Below are positions 8,042 to 17,552 of a stretch of 64,000 bases of DNA, piece by piece. A model generated the notes under the pieces. That model saw only the letters and a program-made list of their open reading frames with translations, did no database searches and was not told where the DNA came from. The DNA comes from Micromonospora sp. NBC_01796 (GTDB lineage: Bacteria; Actinomycetota; Actinomycetes; Mycobacteriales; Micromonosporaceae): assembly GCF_035917455.1 (NCBI RefSeq), contig NZ_CP109078.1:3906001-3970000 (forward strand), written 5' to 3'. The position numbers were made by a program, and so were the translations under genes. The stretch's first letter is position 1. Each line of letters opens with the position of its first letter.

Positions 8042-11000
8042 GTGTCCGCACGGAAGGTATTGACCTGGTACGCCGTTGGAATGGGCGTACTGGTCGGCTG
8101 TTTCTTCGCCGTGCCGGCGCTGCGTACCGTCCTGTCCGGGCTGGTGGGCCTGGGTGGCGCGGCAGCCATCGCGGCCGGCGTACGGTGGCACCGCCCCCGC
8201 CGCGGATACACCTGGTGGCTGCTTTCCGCCGGCATGGCCCTGCTGGCCGTCGGCGACCTGCTCTACAGCTTCGACACCGGATTGCCGAGCGACACGCCGG
8301 CCTCGGCTGCGGACGTTTCCTACCTGTTGATGTTTCCGCTGATCGGCGCGGGACTACTCGGACTCACGAGATCAAACATTGTCACCCGTGACCGCTCCCA
8401 GTTCTTCGACTTTCTGATCTTCAGCACCGCCGCCGGATTCCTACTATGGATCTTCGTCCTCGCTCCGTACCTGACCGAGCCCGGAGTGAGCCCGTTCAGC
8501 AGCTCGACCCTGGCCGCGTTCGCCCTGGCCGACCTGCTGGTGCTGGCGACCACCGTCCGGCTGCTGACCAGCACCCGGATCAACCCTGCCGCCGTACTGC
8601 TGGTGATCGGTGCCGCCGGCATGCTCGCCGCCGACCTGGGCTACGGCATCGCCCTGCTCGACGACGGCTGGCAGCCGGGTGGGCCGTTCGAGCTGGGCTG
8701 GTTCGCCTTCTCCGTCTGCTGGGGCGCCGCCGCCCTGTACCCGGACATGACCCGGCTCACCGAACCGGCGCAACCACGGCAGATCGAGGTCGGGCGGCTG
8801 CGACTGGTGCTGCTCGGGATGGCCGCCGTACTCGCCCCGGCGGTCCTGCTCCTGCAGGCCGTGACCGGTGACGTACGCGACGGGACCGTGATCGCGGTGG
8901 TCTCCGGGGTGATGTTCGTGCTGGTCCTCAGCCGGCTCGCCGATGCCGCCGACGCGCACCGGCTCGCCGTGACCCGGGAGCGCAGCCTCCGCAAGGCCGC
9001 CGCCGACCTGGTCTCGGCGACCGCCGCCCGCGAGGTCGACCGGGCGGTACGCGCGGCGATCGCTCGGCTGGTGCCCAAGCACGCCGCGCACCGGGTGGTG
9101 TTCACCGTCAACCGGGCCGACGGGGTGCCGGCGGTGGCGACCAGCATCTGGGGCCCGACCGTCAACGAACCGTCCGCGTACTACCCGGCGCCGAGCGTGG
9201 CGACCGCCCGCCGGACCCGGGTGCTCCGGGTGGGCGCGCTCCAGCCGGCGCTGGCCGAGCAGTTGGGACAGTTCAGGACCGCCGTGCTCTGCCCGCTGGT
9301 GCTCGACGAACGGGCCACCGGACTGCCCCGCGTCGGCGCACTGCTCGTCGCCGCCGACCCCGAGGTGCTCGCCGGGCTGCGCGACTCGCTGGAGGTGCTG
9401 GCCGCACAGGTGGCGCTGGCCCTGGAACGGATCGGGCTGAGCCAGGAGATCAGCCGCCGGGACAGCGAGGCGTACTTCCGCAGCGTGGTGCAGAACGCCA
9501 CCGACGTCATCCTGGTCGTCGACGACGACCGGTCGATCCGGTACGCGAGCCCGTCGGTCCGGGCCGTGATCGGCATCGAGCCGACCGACTGCACCGAACT
9601 GACCTCGGTGGTGCACCCCGACGACCAGGAGATGCTCGACGACCTGCTGGAACCGGTGCACACGGCCGGGGAGTGGGCCGACTGGACCGTACGCCGCCCC
9701 GACGGGGAACGGATCCACCTGGAGGTGAGCTGCCGGGACCTGCGCCGGGACCGGACCGTCCGGGGGCTGGTGGTGACGATGCGGGACATCACCGAGCGGC
9801 GCCGGCTCGAACAGGAGCTGACCCACCGGTCGATGCACGACGTACTGACCGGCCTGGCCAACCGCGCGTCCTTCCAGGACCAGGTGTACGCGGCCGTCGG
9901 CCACTCCCGGCGCAGCGGCCGTACGGTCGGGGTGCTCTGCGTCGACCTGGACGAGTTCAGCTCGGTCAACGACGCCCACGGTCACGCCGTCGGCGACGGA
10001 CTGCTGATCGCGGTCGGGCAGCGGCTGCGGGAGCTGGTGGGCGCCACCGGTCTGGTGGCCCGGCTCGGCGGTGACGAGTTCGCCGTCCTGGTGCCGGACG
10101 CGGAGAACCCGGAGCAGGCCGAGCAGCTCGCCGACGAGATCATCCGTGCCCTCGCCGAGCCGCTCGCCGTCGGCGACACCCTGGTCAACGGTTCGGTCAG
10201 CGTCGGCGTGGCGACCAGCGCCGACGCCACCGACGCGGGCGAACTGCTCAAACACGGCGACCTGGCCCTGTACGTGGCGAAGGGTGCGGGCAAGGGCCGC
10301 TGGTGCCGCTACCAGTCGGAGCTGCACACCGCGATCGTGCAGCGGCTCGAACTGCGTACCGCCCTGGCGGAGGCGGTCGAGCGGCGCAGCTTCGTGGTCG
10401 AGTACCAGCCGATCGTCGAACTCCGCAGCGGTGCCGCCGCCGGATTCGAGGCACTGGTCCGCTGGCACCACCCCGGCCGTGGGCTGGTCCCGCCGGACCA
10501 GTTCATCGCGTTGGCCGAGGAGACCGGCCTGATCGAGCAGATCGGCGACTGGGTGCTGCGCCAGGCGGTCGCCGCCGCCGGCCGGTGGCGGCAGGACCGA
10601 CCCCCGACCGCCACGCCGTACGTCAGCGTCAACGTCTCGGCCCGGCAACTGCGCGCCGGTGGTTTCGTCGACCGGGTACGCGACGCGCTGTCCACGGCCG
10701 ACGTACCGCCGACCCTGCTCATGCTGGAGATCACCGAGAGCCTCCTGCTCCGCGACGACGACCGGGTGTGGGCCGAGCTGACCGAACTGCGGACCCTCGG
10801 CGTACGGGTGGCGATCGACGACTTCGGGACCGGGTTCTCGTCCCTGAGCTACCTCCAGCAGATGCCGGCCGACGTGATCAAGATCGATCGGTCGTTCACC
10901 GCGACCGTCGCCTCGTCCCGCAGGCAACTGCTGCTCCTGGAGGGCATCATCCGGCTGGCCGGAACCCTGAGCCTGGACATCGTCGCCGAGGGGGTGGAGA

Positions 11001-11140
11001 CCGAGGAGGTACGGATGCTGCTGATGGACATGGGCTGCGCCTCCGGCCAGGGCTACCTCTTCTCCCGCCCGCTCGGCGAGGAGGACGCCAGCCGATGGGG
11101 CCCGCAACGCCGTACTCCCGCCCCGATCCAGCGCGGCTGA
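8042..11140 (+). CDS. Membrane-anchored PAS-GGDEF-EAL cyclic-di-GMP protein
   Basis: A 1032-aa bifunctional cyclic-di-GMP enzyme candidate. The first 310 residues hold about eight or nine hydrophobic helices (a membrane sensor), followed by a GAF-like region (330-470), a PAS domain (about 478-585, FRSVVQNATDVILVVDD), GGDEF (motif LARLGGDEF near residue 675) and EAL (FEALVRWHHP near 802, DDFGTGFSSLSYL near 926, then GCASGQGYLF). Both signature motifs are intact, so it may both make and degrade c-di-GMP. The product-inhibition RxxD site before GGDEF reads GATG and is missing. GTG 8042 has AGGAGG just upstream. In Streptomyces, proteins of this kind tune c-di-GMP for development; that role here is inference. 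Confidence 0.92.
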   Translation: MSARKVLTWYAVGMGVLVGCFFAVPALRTVLSGLVGLGGAAAIAAGVRWHRPRRGYTWWLLSAGMALLAVGDLLYSFDTGLPSDTPASAADVSYLLMFPLIGAGLLGLTRSNIVTRDRSQFFDFLIFSTAAGFLLWIFVLAPYLTEPGVSPFSSSTLAAFALADLLVLATTVRLLTSTRINPAAVLLVIGAAGMLAADLGYGIALLDDGWQPGGPFELGWFAFSVCWGAAALYPDMTRLTEPAQPRQIEVGRLRLVLLGMAAVLAPAVLLLQAVTGDVRDGTVIAVVSGVMFVLVLSRLADAADAHRLAVTRERSLRKAAADLVSATAAREVDRAVRAAIARLVPKHAAHRVVFTVNRADGVPAVATSIWGPTVNEPSAYYPAPSVATARRTRVLRVGALQPALAEQLGQFRTAVLCPLVLDERATGLPRVGALLVAADPEVLAGLRDSLEVLAAQVALALERIGLSQEISRRDSEAYFRSVVQNATDVILVVDDDRSIRYASPSVRAVIGIEPTDCTELTSVVHPDDQEMLDDLLEPVHTAGEWADWTVRRPDGERIHLEVSCRDLRRDRTVRGLVVTMRDITERRRLEQELTHRSMHDVLTGLANRASFQDQVYAAVGHSRRSGRTVGVLCVDLDEFSSVNDAHGHAVGDGLLIAVGQRLRELVGATGLVARLGGDEFAVLVPDAENPEQAEQLADEIIRALAEPLAVGDTLVNGSVSVGVATSADATDAGELLKHGDLALYVAKGAGKGRWCRYQSELHTAIVQRLELRTALAEAVERRSFVVEYQPIVELRSGAAAGFEALVRWHHPGRGLVPPDQFIALAEETGLIEQIGDWVLRQAVAAAGRWRQDRPPTATPYVSVNVSARQLRAGGFVDRVRDALSTADVPPTLLMLEITESLLLRDDDRVWAELTELRTLGVRVAIDDFGTGFSSLSYLQQMPADVIKIDRSFTATVASSRRQLLLLEGIIRLAGTLSLDIVAEGVETEEVRMLLMDMGCASGQGYLFSRPLGEEDASRWGPQRRTPAPIQRG

Positions 11141-11258
11141 CGCATCCCGCGTAGCACAGCGGCGCTTGATCGGGTTGTTTTCCACAGCCGTCGAGGTTGT
11201 CCACAGGGCAGCTTCGCGCCGATTGCCGGCGTAGCAGGGCTCGGGCACCCTCGGCCGG

Positions 11259-12176
11259 GTGGACCCGGAACTGCGTACGCTGCTGGTGGCGGGCGGCGGC
11301 CTGGTCACCCGATCGGGGAGCCGGCGTGCCGTGCCAGGATGGGCGATCGACAACGCCTGTCGGTCCGGTTCGCTGCGGCGAGTGCTTCCCGACGTGTACC
11401 TGGACCCGGATCGGGAGGGCGAACCGAATCTGCGGTGCCGGGCGGCGCTCGCGTACGTCGGTGACCGGGGTGCGCTGAGCCACACCACCGCGCTTGCGCT
11501 CTGGGGATGCCACGAGTGGGCGCCCGGCGATCCGGTGCACGTGACCGTGCCCGCGGCGGTACGGCTGCGTTCCTTTCCCGGCCTCGTACTGCACCGGGTC
11601 GACGGGTTCGAGCCGGAGCCGCCGTACGCGGTGCGTCGGCAGGGCCGGCCGGTGACGCGGCTGGAGCGGTCCCTGGTCGACTCGTGGCCGCTGCTGCCCA
11701 TGGACGAGCGCAGGGCGGTGGTCATCGAGGCGGTCAACGGGCGGATGACCACAGTGGCGCGTCTGGGCGAAGCCCTCGCGGGCGCACCCAGGTTGGCTGG
11801 TCGGCGGGAGTTCCGGGTGCTGCTGGAGCGGCTGGCGATCGGCTGCCGCAGCCCGCTGGAGATCTGGGGTCACGAGCGGGTCTTCAGCGGGCCGGGCATG
11901 CCGACCTTCCTCCGTCAGGAGCGGGTACGGGTTGCCGGGCGGGCCTTCGACCTGGACGTCTACGCCGAACGGGAACGGGTCGACTTCGAGTTGGACGGGG
12001 CGGCCTGGCACGGCGACCGACGGCAGCGGGAGGCTGACGTACGCCGGGACGCGCTGCTCGCCACGCTCGGCATCCTGGTGGTCCGCTTCACCCACCGCCG
12101 ACTGACCCACGAGCCGTCCGAAATCCGCCACGAGATCCTGGCCATCCTCGCCGCCCGCAACTCGCGTCTCTCTTGA
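11259..12176 (+). CDS. DUF559 / AbiEi-like N-terminus protein with Vsr-type nuclease fold
   Basis: A 305-aa protein of a type common in actinomycetes. The N-terminal 60 residues resemble the winged-helix module of AbiEi-like antitoxins (GWAIDNACRSGSLRRVLPDVYL). The C-terminal 80 residues have the DUF559/Vsr-like PD-(D/E)XK layout: VDFELDGAAWHGD, a downstream acidic EADVRRD, then LGILVVRFTHRRL. No toxin partner lies beside it, so this is not evidence of a toxin-antitoxin pair. GTG start. DNA binding or nicking is possible but unproven. Confidence 0.75.
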   Translation: MDPELRTLLVAGGGLVTRSGSRRAVPGWAIDNACRSGSLRRVLPDVYLDPDREGEPNLRCRAALAYVGDRGALSHTTALALWGCHEWAPGDPVHVTVPAAVRLRSFPGLVLHRVDGFEPEPPYAVRRQGRPVTRLERSLVDSWPLLPMDERRAVVIEAVNGRMTTVARLGEALAGAPRLAGRREFRVLLERLAIGCRSPLEIWGHERVFSGPGMPTFLRQERVRVAGRAFDLDVYAERERVDFELDGAAWHGDRRQREADVRRDALLATLGILVVRFTHRRLTHEPSEIRHEILAILAARNSRLS

Positions 12177-12230
12177 TCCACGCGCTCTTATCTGTTCCCG
12201 AATGCCCCCGGCCAACAGCTCAGAGCGCAA

Positions 12231-12252
12231 TGATCATGAAATTCAGTGCGAC
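12231..12252 (+). repeat. Degenerate TGATCATGAA repeat half
   Basis: TGATCATGAAATTCAGTGCGAC resembles one arm of the perfect inverted repeat at 41782-41850 (TGATCATGAAGTTAGCGAC) with small differences. It sits between two convergent genes. It could be a decayed member of a dispersed intergenic repeat family. Confidence 0.4.
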
Positions 12253-12264
12253 TGGCGGGGCGGG

Positions 12265-12822
12265 TCAGGGGAGGTGGCGGTGGATTCGGGCGGGGTTGCC
12301 CAGGGCGATGACGTTGGGGGGTAGGTCTCGGGGGACGACGGCGCCGGCGCCCACCACCGTGTTCTCGCCGATGGTGACGCCGGCGAGGACGATGGCGCCG
12401 CCGCCGAGCCAGACGTTGTCGCCGATGACGATCGGTTTGGCAGCCTCCCACTTGGCCCGGCGTGGCTCGGGCTCGGTCGGGTGGGTGGGCGTCAGCAGTT
12501 GGACGTTCGGACCGATCTGTACGTCCGCGCCGATCGTGATCGGTGCCACGTCGAGCATGACCGCACCGTAGTTGACGAAGGTGCCGGAGCCGATGCTGAT
12601 CCGGTAGCCGAAATCGCAGTAGAACGATGGGCGTACGACGACCCCGTCGTCGACCGATCCGAGCAGTTCGACGAGGAGTTGTCGACGCAGTTCCGGTGTG
12701 CCGACACTGCTTGCATTGAAGCGTTCCATCAGCAGCGCCGCCCGTTGGGCGTCGGCGATGATCTCCGGATCGTCGGCGAGATACAGCTCGCCCGCGAGCA
12801 TCCGTTCCTTGTGCGAGGCCAT
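12265..12822 (-). CDS. Maltose/galactoside O-acetyltransferase-type sugar acetyltransferase
   Basis: A 185-aa left-handed beta-helix acetyltransferase of the Maa/LacA/NodL group, which moves an acetyl group from acetyl-CoA to a sugar hydroxyl. Starts MASHKERMLAGELYLADDPEI (typical Maa N-terminus), then hexapeptide repeats with the catalytic-His region LLTPTHPTE, and ends VVPRDLPPNVIALGNPARI. ATG 12822 is supported by GGAGGAAAG a few bases upstream on the minus strand; an upstream in-frame extension to 12939 lacks such a site. Length matches the family (about 183). Convergent with the DUF559 gene. Confidence 0.9.
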   Translation of the reverse strand: MASHKERMLAGELYLADDPEIIADAQRAALLMERFNASSVGTPELRRQLLVELLGSVDDGVVVRPSFYCDFGYRISIGSGTFVNYGAVMLDVAPITIGADVQIGPNVQLLTPTHPTEPEPRRAKWEAAKPIVIGDNVWLGGGAIVLAGVTIGENTVVGAGAVVPRDLPPNVIALGNPARIHRHLP

Positions 12823-12985
12823 CGCTTTCCTCCGGATTGTGCGACCACCGTAGGCGCGCCGGAGCTGGCCCTGCCTGCCGCGATCCGTCCCCGCGATGAT
12901 CATTGCGTCGAATGTGGGGGGAGCGTCGGAAATGATCACAAGCGATTGAATGGTCTAATTCTAGATAGCCTTGGGGCTATCCGAT

Positions 12986-13000
12986 GCATACCCAGTATGC
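12986..13000. promoter_or_regulatory. GCATAC-n3-GTATGC dyad upstream of the subtilase
   Basis: Inverted repeat GCATACCCAGTATGC about 63 bp before the TTG start of the protease. A 7-bp hairpin GATAGCC-TTGG-GGCTATC lies just upstream at 12964-12981. A near-identical dyad occurs at 18923-18935, which argues for a shared regulator or promoter element. Confidence 0.45.
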
Positions 13001-13062
13001 AATGCTGACCGGTGTCCATGCAGGACCTGGCATCCATGAGATGTCGACCGGGGAGGTTTGCG

Positions 13063-16000
13063 TTGCAGTTGCCCAGGAGATTGACCGCAGTCGTACTAGG
13101 GGTCGGGTTGGTGCTGGGCACCGGCTCGGCCGGCCTGGCCGCACCCGTACCGACGGCGGCGAAGCCGTCGACCGCGGCACCGACCGCAGGGGCCAAGGCC
13201 CAGCCGGTGACGGTGACCCTGCTGACCGGTGACCGGATCACGCTCGCCTCGCCCGACGCCCGGGCCGGCGCGGTCCAGCCCGGCAAGGGACGCGAGAAGA
13301 TCCAGTTCATCGTCAACCGGGAGCCCGACGGCCTGTACGTGATCCCACGGGACGCGTCCGCGCTGATCCGGTCGGGCCAACTCGACCGGCGACTGTTCAA
13401 CGTCACCGGGCTGGTGCAGGCCGGATACCACGATTCCGCGCGCGACAACCTGCCGCTGATCGTGACGTACGGCGCCGGAGCCCGGGCCTCGGCCGCCGGC
13501 ACGCTGCGGGTCGCGGGTGCGCAGGTCACCCGGGAACTACCGGCCATCGGCGGAGCCGCGGTCGCGGCCACCAAGGCCGGAGCCGGTGCCTTCTGGGCCG
13601 GTGTCACCACGGGCCAGGGCGGTGCCCGTACCGCCACCGCCGCCGGGATCGAGAAGATCTGGCTGGACGGCAAGCGGCAACTGACCCTGGACCACAGCGT
13701 TCCCCAGATCGGTGCGCCGGCCGCGTACCAGGCCGGATTCACCGGCAGTGGAGTCACCGTCGCGGTCCTCGACTCCGGGGTCGACGTGAACCATCCCGAC
13801 CTGGTCGGCAAGGTCGCCGACGCGCAGAACTTCAGCGAGGAGGCCGAGCCGGGCGACATCGTCGGACACGGCACCCACGTCGCCTCGATCATCGCCGGCA
13901 GTGGCGCCGCCTCCGGCGGCAAGTACCGGGGCGTCGCGCCCGACGCCACCCTGGTCTCCGGCAAGGTCTGCGAGGAGTACGGCTGCACCGAGTCGGCGAT
14001 CCTCGCCGGGCTCCAGTGGGCGGCCGTGGACAAGCAGGCGGACGTTGTCAACATCAGCCTCGGCGGCTACGACGGCCCGGAGATCGACCCGATCGAGGAA
14101 GCCGTCAACACCCTCACCGCGCAGACCGGCACGCTCTTTGTCATCGCCGCCGGCAACGACGGCTCGGACGCCTCGGTCGGCTCGCCGGGCAGCGCGGACG
14201 CCGCCCTGACCGTCGGTGCGGTGGACCGCGACGACAAGCTGGCAGACTTCTCCAGCCGCGGCCCCCGGACCGGCGACGACGCCGTGAAGCCCGACATCAC
14301 CGCGCCCGGCGTCGAGATCGTCGCGGCCAAGGGCGCCGGCACCGAACTCGGTGCGCCGGTCGGCGAGCACTACGTGACCCTCTCCGGCACCTCGATGGCA
14401 ACCCCGCACGTGGTCGGCGCGGTCGCACTGCTCGGACAGCAGCACCCCGACTGGACCGCGGCACAGTTCAAGGCGACCCTGATGGCCTCGGCGAAGCCCG
14501 ACCCGACGCTCACCGCGTACCAGCAGGGAGCCGGCCGGGTCGACGTGGCCCGCGCCATCACCCAACCGGTGACCACCGACCCGGCCAGTCTCTCGTTCGG
14601 TCGCACCATCTGGCCGCACGCGGACGATGCGGTCGTCACCCGGACCGTCACCTACCGCAACCCCGGCACCACCGAGCTGACCCTGGACCTGGCCCTCCAG
14701 GTGACCGGTCCCGAGGGCGTGGCCGCACCGGCGGGTCTGTTCACCACCAGCGCGGCCCGGGTGACCGTGCCGGCCGGTGGTCAGGCGGCGGTCACCGTGA
14801 CCGCCGACACCAGCGTGGCCAGCGCCGACGGCTACTGGTCCGGCCGGCTCACCGCCACCGCCGGAACAACCGTGGTGACCACCCCGGTCGGGGTGAACAA
14901 GGAGGTCGAGAGCTACGACCTGACGCTCACCCACCTCGACCAGACCGGCGCGGTGCCCGTCGAGTACAGCAGCCTGCTGGTCGGACTCGACCGGTTCCTC
15001 TTCGCCAGCGTGTACGACGAGGACGGCACCGCGACCGTACGGCTGCCCAAGGGCACCTACGGCCTGAGCACCATGATCTTCCGCGAGCGGGCCGAGGAGG
15101 AGTACGACTCCACCATGCTGGTCCAGCCCGAGCTGATCATCGACAGGAACACCAGCATCACGGTCGACGCACGCAAGGCACGGCCGGTCGAGGTGACGGT
15201 GCCCCACCGTTCCGCCACTCCGGCGCTGATCGACCTCACGGCCAACTGGTCGACGGACGAGTTCGGGTACGGCACCAGCGTGCTGGCCGACACGTTCGAG
15301 GGCCTGTACGCCGGCCAGCTCGGCACCGGCGGGGCGATGGAGGGCTTCGTCGGCCAGATCGGCAGCCAGTGGGCCGAGCGGGATTCCGAGGGCGGCTTCG
15401 CCAACAGCCCCTACCTCTACGCCGTCGCCGAACAGTTCTCCGGCCGGTTCCCGAACGGGTACGTGCGCCACTACCGGGACCGGGACCTCGCCACCGTGCG
15501 CAACGAGTTCCGGGGCGGCGAGGCCGGTCAGGACGCGCACCGGCTGCTGTTCCCGGTCTTCCCCGAGGACATGGGTGCCTGGGCGGTCGTCCTGCCTGTG
15601 GAACTGCCGGGGCAGCGGGTCGAACACCTCGGCACCAACGGCGGGGTCCGCTGGGAGTCCGCGCTGGAGTTGAGCGTGCCGGGCGACGACGGCTGGCCGG
15701 TGCTCCAGGCCGTCCTGGAGACGCCGCCGACGGCGTACAAGGCCGGGCGGGAGTACCGGGACGTCTGGAACGAGGCGCCGTACGGTCCGTCCTTCCCCGA
15801 GTCGCGTTGGCCGGAGTCGGGCATCACCCGGCAGGGGAACACGATCGTGGTCGCCCTGCCGGTCTACAGCGACGCGGCCGGGCACGGGGGTGGCTCGCTC
15901 ACCACGACCGCCCGTACCGCGCTCTACCGCAACGGCAAGCTGGTCGGGGAGAGCCCGGAGCCCGGTTTCGGCGTGTTCGAGGTGCCGGCCGGTCGGGCCG

Positions 16001-16431
16001 ACTACCGGGTGGTGGTGTCGGCGACCCGGGACGTCTCGGATCTGGCGACCTCGACCGAGGCGGCGTGGACGTTCCGGTCCGGGCACGTGCCGGGCGACGA
16101 GTTCGCAAAGCTGCCGGCGTCGGCGATCAGGTACGCGCCGAAGCTCGACGCGACCAACGCCGCCCCGGCGGGCAGGGCGTTCGACATCCCGGTCAACGTG
16201 CAGCGGCAGCCCGGCGCGCCCGGTGCCCAGGTGCGGCGGCTGACCGTGGAGGTCTCGTACGACGACGGGCGTACCTGGCGGGACGCGGAGGTTCGGTCGA
16301 CGAAGTCCGGCTGGGTGGCGAGCGTACGGCACCCCGGCGGGGCGAAATACGTCTCGCTGCGCGCCAAGGCGACCGACTCGGCCGGTGACACCGTCACCCA
16401 GCAGGTGATCCGCGCGTACAGACTGAAGTAG
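13063..16431 (+). CDS. Secreted subtilisin-like serine peptidase (S8)
   Basis: A 1122-aa exported S8 protease. Signal peptide at residues 1 to about 32 (PRRLTAVVLGVGLVLGTGSAGLAAP), a propeptide to about 210, then the catalytic domain with all three triad motifs: AVLDSGVD (Asp near 237), GHGTHVA (His near 270) and SGTSMATPH (Ser near 442). The remaining 600 residues are beta-rich, probably Fn3-like or cell-surface-interaction domains. I prefer TTG 13063, which has GGGGAGG at 13050-13056 with a 6-base gap and gives a compact signal peptide; an ATG at 13036 is also in frame. A large convergent terminator follows. Likely a nutritional or cell-wall-associated protease. Confidence 0.92.
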   Translation: MQLPRRLTAVVLGVGLVLGTGSAGLAAPVPTAAKPSTAAPTAGAKAQPVTVTLLTGDRITLASPDARAGAVQPGKGREKIQFIVNREPDGLYVIPRDASALIRSGQLDRRLFNVTGLVQAGYHDSARDNLPLIVTYGAGARASAAGTLRVAGAQVTRELPAIGGAAVAATKAGAGAFWAGVTTGQGGARTATAAGIEKIWLDGKRQLTLDHSVPQIGAPAAYQAGFTGSGVTVAVLDSGVDVNHPDLVGKVADAQNFSEEAEPGDIVGHGTHVASIIAGSGAASGGKYRGVAPDATLVSGKVCEEYGCTESAILAGLQWAAVDKQADVVNISLGGYDGPEIDPIEEAVNTLTAQTGTLFVIAAGNDGSDASVGSPGSADAALTVGAVDRDDKLADFSSRGPRTGDDAVKPDITAPGVEIVAAKGAGTELGAPVGEHYVTLSGTSMATPHVVGAVALLGQQHPDWTAAQFKATLMASAKPDPTLTAYQQGAGRVDVARAITQPVTTDPASLSFGRTIWPHADDAVVTRTVTYRNPGTTELTLDLALQVTGPEGVAAPAGLFTTSAARVTVPAGGQAAVTVTADTSVASADGYWSGRLTATAGTTVVTTPVGVNKEVESYDLTLTHLDQTGAVPVEYSSLLVGLDRFLFASVYDEDGTATVRLPKGTYGLSTMIFRERAEEEYDSTMLVQPELIIDRNTSITVDARKARPVEVTVPHRSATPALIDLTANWSTDEFGYGTSVLADTFEGLYAGQLGTGGAMEGFVGQIGSQWAERDSEGGFANSPYLYAVAEQFSGRFPNGYVRHYRDRDLATVRNEFRGGEAGQDAHRLLFPVFPEDMGAWAVVLPVELPGQRVEHLGTNGGVRWESALELSVPGDDGWPVLQAVLETPPTAYKAGREYRDVWNEAPYGPSFPESRWPESGITRQGNTIVVALPVYSDAAGHGGGSLTTTARTALYRNGKLVGESPEPGFGVFEVPAGRADYRVVVSATRDVSDLATSTEAAWTFRSGHVPGDEFAKLPASAIRYAPKLDATNAAPAGRAFDIPVNVQRQPGAPGAQVRRLTVEVSYDDGRTWRDAEVRSTKSGWVASVRHPGGAKYVSLRAKATDSAGDTVTQQVIRAYRLK

Positions 16432-16444
16432 CAGGAACGGGAAA

Positions 16445-16476
16445 CGGGGTGCCGGCTCGATCGAGCCGGCACCCCG
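16445..16476. terminator. 32-bp perfect palindrome, bidirectional terminator
   Basis: Perfect palindrome with CGGGGTGCCGGCTCGA as left arm, flanked by GAAA on the left and CTTTC on the right. It lies between the convergent subtilase and dapD genes and can stop both. Confidence 0.85.
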
Positions 16477-16488
16477 CTTTCGTCCGGG

Positions 16489-17448
16489 TCAGTCGTTGGC
16501 GTGCAGGGCGGCGTTGAGCTTGATGCCGTGTCCGGTGCGGGGCCGGGCCTCCAGGGCGCCGGTCAGCGAGTTGCGCCAGAACAGCAGCCCGGCCACGCCG
16601 GAGAGTTCGCGGGCCTTGACCACGGTCCCGTCCGGGAGGCTGATCTTGGAGCCGGCGGTGATGTAACAACCCGCCTCGACCACGCAGTCGTCGCCGAGCG
16701 AGATGCCGATCCCGGCGTTCGCGCCGAGCAGGCTGCGCTCGCCGATGCGGACCTTCTCGGTGCCGCCGCCGGAGAGGGTGCCCATGATCGAGGCACCGGC
16801 GCCGACGTCGGAGCCGTCGCCGACCACGACCCCGGCCACGATCCGGCCCTCGACCATCGAGGTGCCCAGGGTGCCGGCGTTGAAGTTGCAGAAGCCCTCG
16901 TGCATGACCGTGGTCCCGGGCGCCAGGTGGGCGCCGAGCCGTACCCGGTCGGCGTCGGCGATCCGGACCCCGGACGGCACCACGTAGTCGGTCATCCGGG
17001 GGAACTTGTCCACCCCGTACACGGCCAGGTGGCGGCCGGCGGCGCGCTCGATCACCCGCAGCTCGTCCACCCGGTCCGGCGGGCACGGCCCGGCCGAGGT
17101 CCAGGCCACGTTCGCCAACTGGCCGAAGATGCCGTCGAGGTTGAGCTCGTTGGGCCGGACCAGGCGGTGGGAGAGCAGGTGCAACCGCAGGTACGCGTCG
17201 GAGGCGTCCTTGATCGGGTCGGCCAGCGAGCCGATTTCCGTGATCACCACCACCGTACGCAGACCGGGCAGCGCCCGTTCGCCGACCGCTCCCGGCGGCA
17301 GGTCGAGTACGTCCGCCTGCTCCTCGCCGGGCACCAGCGGCAGCGCGCCCAGGCCCAGCTTGCCGGTCGGGTACCAGGTGTCGAGCACCTGGTCGTCGGC
17401 GGTTACGGTGGCCAGTCCGATACCCCAGGCGGGCTGCGCGGAAGTCAT
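16489..17448 (-). CDS. dapD: 2,3,4,5-tetrahydropyridine-2,6-dicarboxylate N-succinyltransferase
   Basis: A 319-aa actinobacterial-type DapD, transferring succinyl from succinyl-CoA to tetrahydrodipicolinate in the DAP/lysine pathway. An N-terminal globular part (to about 150) precedes a hexapeptide-repeat beta-helix ([21 protein letters not shown], then [39 protein letters not shown]) and ends in [15 protein letters not shown]. The ATG is preceded by AAGGATG on the minus strand. Divergent from dapE with about 100 bp between the coding sequences, so the two may share regulation. Confidence 0.95.
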   Translation of the reverse strand: MTSAQPAWGIGLATVTADDQVLDTWYPTGKLGLGALPLVPGEEQADVLDLPPGAVGERALPGLRTVVVITEIGSLADPIKDASDAYLRLHLLSHRLVRPNELNLDGIFGQLANVAWTSAGPCPPDRVDELRVIERAAGRHLAVYGVDKFPRMTDYVVPSGVRIADADRVRLGAHLAPGTTVMHEGFCNFNAGTLGTSMVEGRIVAGVVVGDGSDVGAGASIMGTLSGGGTEKVRIGERSLLGANAGIGISLGDDCVVEAGCYITAGSKISLPDGTVVKARELSGVAGLLFWRNSLTGALEARPRTGHGIKLNAALHAND

Positions 17449-17552
17449 CGAGTCATCCTTATTCTCGGAAGCTGGGAGCCCGGCGAGTCATGGACAGCAC
17501 AGCTCGCCCGCTCGGTCCGCGCCCGCACAATCTTGACGGTACCGTGCCGGAC

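Noticed and set aside
8444-11752. A very long minus-strand frame opposite the GGDEF-EAL gene
   Set aside because: GC-rich codon shadow; recognisable GGDEF, EAL and PAS motifs are on the plus strand.
11259-12822. Toxin-antitoxin pair
   Set aside because: The DUF559 protein resembles an antitoxin domain, but its neighbour is a normal sugar acetyltransferase, not an AbiEii-like toxin.
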